Made by a program: the position numbers and the translations under genes | Shown here: piece by piece, positions 62,596 to 64,000 of the stretch | How positions within the stretch are numbered: position 1 is the first letter of the stretch | How the letters are laid out: the number at the start of each line of letters is the position of its first letter | Notes under the pieces: model-generated | Told to the model about the DNA's origin: nothing | What the model saw: the letters and a program-made list of their open reading frames with translations, nothing else | Databases searched by the model: none | DNA from: Verrucomicrobiaceae bacterium | Lineage (GTDB): Bacteria > Verrucomicrobiota > Verrucomicrobiia > Verrucomicrobiales > Verrucomicrobiaceae | Direction of reading: 5' to 3' | NCBI GenBank assembly: GCA_947466075.1 | Contig: CANIBP010000004.1 | Span: 124,001-188,000 of the forward strand | Length of the DNA stretch: 64,000 nt

Positions 62596-63522
62596 TCAAC
62601 GTGGCAAGCCGGCGATGTCGGTCCGCACTTGATACAAATTTTTGCCTGCGGTGATGTAGAGCGTCTTCATGTCGGGTCCGCCGAAAGCGTTGTTGGTGAT
62701 GGTGTCCTCGACGATGGGGATGAACTTGATGCGTTTTCCCTGCGGCGAGATGACATGCACGCCGCATTTCGTATCGAGCGTCTCAACGCTGCCACGCAGG
62801 TTATTCAGACCGGCGGAAGCCCACAGATTTCCCTCCACGTCGATGCTCATGCCGTCGGCACTGCGTCCCGGCGAGAAGTCATAATGCACGCGCATGTTCG
62901 ACACCGTGCCGTCCTCTGCCAGATCGTAGGCGCGGATGAGTCGTGCGCCTCCTGCGGCCTTGTTTGCCTCCACGAGATAGAGCGTGTGGTCGTCCGGTGA
63001 GATCTGGATGCCGTTCGGATTCTGCACGGCGGGAGCGGCGAGGATGCGCGAGATTTTTCCTGGCGCGTCGATGCGATACACCGCGGCTCCATCCAGCTCA
63101 GTGAAATAAAGTCGGCCTTTGGAGTCGATGGTCACATCATTTGGACCCGTGAGTGGCTTGCTCTCGAAACTGTCTGCCAGCACCTCAATCTTGCCAGTTT
63201 TTAGATCGGTGCGAGTCACACGCGGGATACCGCTGACTTTCACGCCGGGCCGCTCAAACGTGGCACCCTCGCAGGCGACGAGTCGGCCCTCCGCATCGAA
63301 GAGCAGGCCATTGGCCACATTGCTGTTCTCGCGGAAGACGCTCAATTTGCCATCCGTGCCGAGGTGCATGATCCGCTGGTTCACGATCTCGGTGAAATAC
63401 ACGCTTCCATCTGGAGCGGCGGCAGGCCCCTCGGTGAATGTGAGCGTCGCTGCGAGCTGAACGTCCTGCGCAGCGGCTAGAGAGGCCCATGCGAGTGAAA
63501 GGGTAAGTGTGAGGTGTTTCAT
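62596..63522 (-). CDS. Secreted SMP-30/gluconolactonase-family protein
   Basis: A 308-residue exported protein with a cleavable signal (MKHLTLTLSLAWASLAAAQ) in place of the lipobox seen in its neighbour. Propeller blades include TEGPAAAPDGSVYFTEIVNQ, LTGPNDVTIDSKGRLYFTELDG, NPNGIQISPDDHTLYLVEANK and SADGMSIDVEGNLWASAG. The Glu in TEGPAA and Asn/Asp in GPND and PNGI are the expected metal ligands. I chose ATG 63522; ATG 63537 adds five residues. Paired with the lipoprotein copy at 61666, it may act on the same substrate at a different site. Confidence 0.82.
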   Translation of the reverse strand: MKHLTLTLSLAWASLAAAQDVQLAATLTFTEGPAAAPDGSVYFTEIVNQRIMHLGTDGKLSVFRENSNVANGLLFDAEGRLVACEGATFERPGVKVSGIPRVTRTDLKTGKIEVLADSFESKPLTGPNDVTIDSKGRLYFTELDGAAVYRIDAPGKISRILAAPAVQNPNGIQISPDDHTLYLVEANKAAGGARLIRAYDLAEDGTVSNMRVHYDFSPGRSADGMSIDVEGNLWASAGLNNLRGSVETLDTKCGVHVISPQGKRIKFIPIVEDTITNNAFGGPDMKTLYITAGKNLYQVRTDIAGLPR

Positions 63523-63542
63523 GATGGCTTTGGTCATAGCGA

Positions 63543-64000
63543 TTACTCGTGAGTGATGGCTTCGTCGAGATTGAGCACCAAACTGGCTACCAGTGTGTGC
63601 GCAGCGAGTTCAGGTGTCGATTTGAGCTTTGCCGCATCGGCTGGATGATCGCGATAGTGACTCAAAGAACGGTCGAGTTCGCGTTGAAGCACGGAAAGCT
63701 CGCGAGGCGTAGCCTGGCGGGTCAAAACGGCCTGATAGAGGATTTGTAGGCGATCTTTGGGAGAAGCGAGCATCTGCTTGGCGAGAGCTTGTGCGGCTTC
63801 CATCATGGTTTGGTCGTTCAAGAGCGTGAGAGCTTGCAGCGGTGTGTTCGTGCGTGTCATCGACACTTCACACACGCGACGCTGTGCACTGTCGAAGAGG
63901 AAGGTCGGCGCGATGCTGCGACGCCAGAAGGCATAGAGTGTGCGACGATGCTGAGCGGCTCCTTGGCTCGGTTCATAGGTGAAGCGGCCCATGAAAATCT
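63543..64000 (-). CDS. DUF1549/DUF1553-type secreted cytochrome, C-terminal part (runs off the window)
   Basis: The frame is open past base 64000, so only the last 152 or so codons are seen. The visible part has the DUF1553 C-terminal signature RRTLYAFWRRSIAPTFLFDSAQRRVCEVSMTRTNTPLQALTLLNDQ in short, recognisable pieces (FWRRSIAP, RTNTPLQAL, LLNDQTMMEAA). By analogy with 17065-19404 the missing N-terminus should hold a signal peptide, a CxxCH site and DUF1549. An internal ATG at 63992 is not taken as the start. Its stop lies 20 bases before the SMP-30 gene start, so the four genes form one operon with DUF1501 at the end. Confidence 0.85.
   Translation of the reverse strand, partial: IFMGRFTYEPSQGAAQHRRTLYAFWRRSIAPTFLFDSAQRRVCEVSMTRTNTPLQALTLLNDQTMMEAAQALAKQMLASPKDRLQILYQAVLTRQATPRELSVLQRELDRSLSHYRDHPADAAKLKSTPELAAHTLVASLVLNLDEAITHE

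Overview
The window is a GC-rich (about 60%) bacterial chromosome segment packed with gene families that are abundant in the Planctomycetota-Verrucomicrobiota group: secreted c-type cytochromes with DUF1587/1592/1588/1585 or DUF1549/DUF1553 modules, their Tat-exported DUF1552 and DUF1501 partners, many sulfatases, SMP-30 proteins, sialate O-acetylesterase and ceramidase-like proteins. Many starts lack a clear Shine-Dalgarno site, and many genes are joined by ATGA overlaps. I infer a heterotrophic, polysaccharide-degrading verrucomicrobium (Verrucomicrobiaceae-like). No rRNA, tRNA, CRISPR array or intact insertion sequence was seen.

Layout. 1-7479 (+): the tail of a GNAT acetyltransferase, two secreted SGNH hydrolases around a leucine-rich-repeat protein, then a tightly coupled operon of a KdgT-type permease, an extended SDR, a PdxA-type dehydrogenase and a DUF1537 acid-sugar kinase. 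This looks like a four-carbon acid-sugar catabolic route. 7508-14341 (+): DUF1592 cytochrome, DUF1552, DUF1592 cytochrome, interrupted by an antisense two-gene cassette of unknown function with its own promoter. 14362-16922 (-): a NarL-type response regulator and sensor kinase, divergent from 17065-22231 (+), a DUF1549/1553 cytochrome with DUF1501 and DUF1552 partners. 22240-23206 (-): a VapBC toxin-antitoxin pair plus a DUF4279-like gene. 23300-27879 (+): ankyrin protein, sulfatase, B12-type radical SAM enzyme. 27909-31711 (-): another DUF1552/DUF1592 pair.

31978-46547 is a glycan-degradation locus: sialate O-acetylesterase, parallel beta-helix protein, four sulfatases (a fifth lies at 24844), a DUF1080-like protein, an NHL protein, a BNR sialidase and an M14 carboxypeptidase. 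It also contains a frameshifted trypsin-like/TPR gene of lower GC. 46575-47984 is a PQQ-propeller protein with EF-hands.

47966-57337 (-) reads as an acid-sugar operon (SDR, DapA-like aldolase, amidohydrolase, ceramidase-like protein, mandelate-racemase-family dehydratase, MFS transporter) split by a roughly 2.9 kb lower-GC block (50421-53347) holding three unrecognised genes, one possibly PLD-fold. A second ceramidase-like gene diverges at 57391, followed by a flavin-dependent-halogenase-like gene (58827). 60210-64000 (-) is a DUF1553 cytochrome (cut by the window edge), two SMP-30 proteins and a DUF1501 protein.

The most promising places for something undescribed are the small low-GC cassettes placed inside otherwise conserved operons: 10297-10878, 50878-53237 and 36496-37924. 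All functions are read from motifs and context only; no database search was run.
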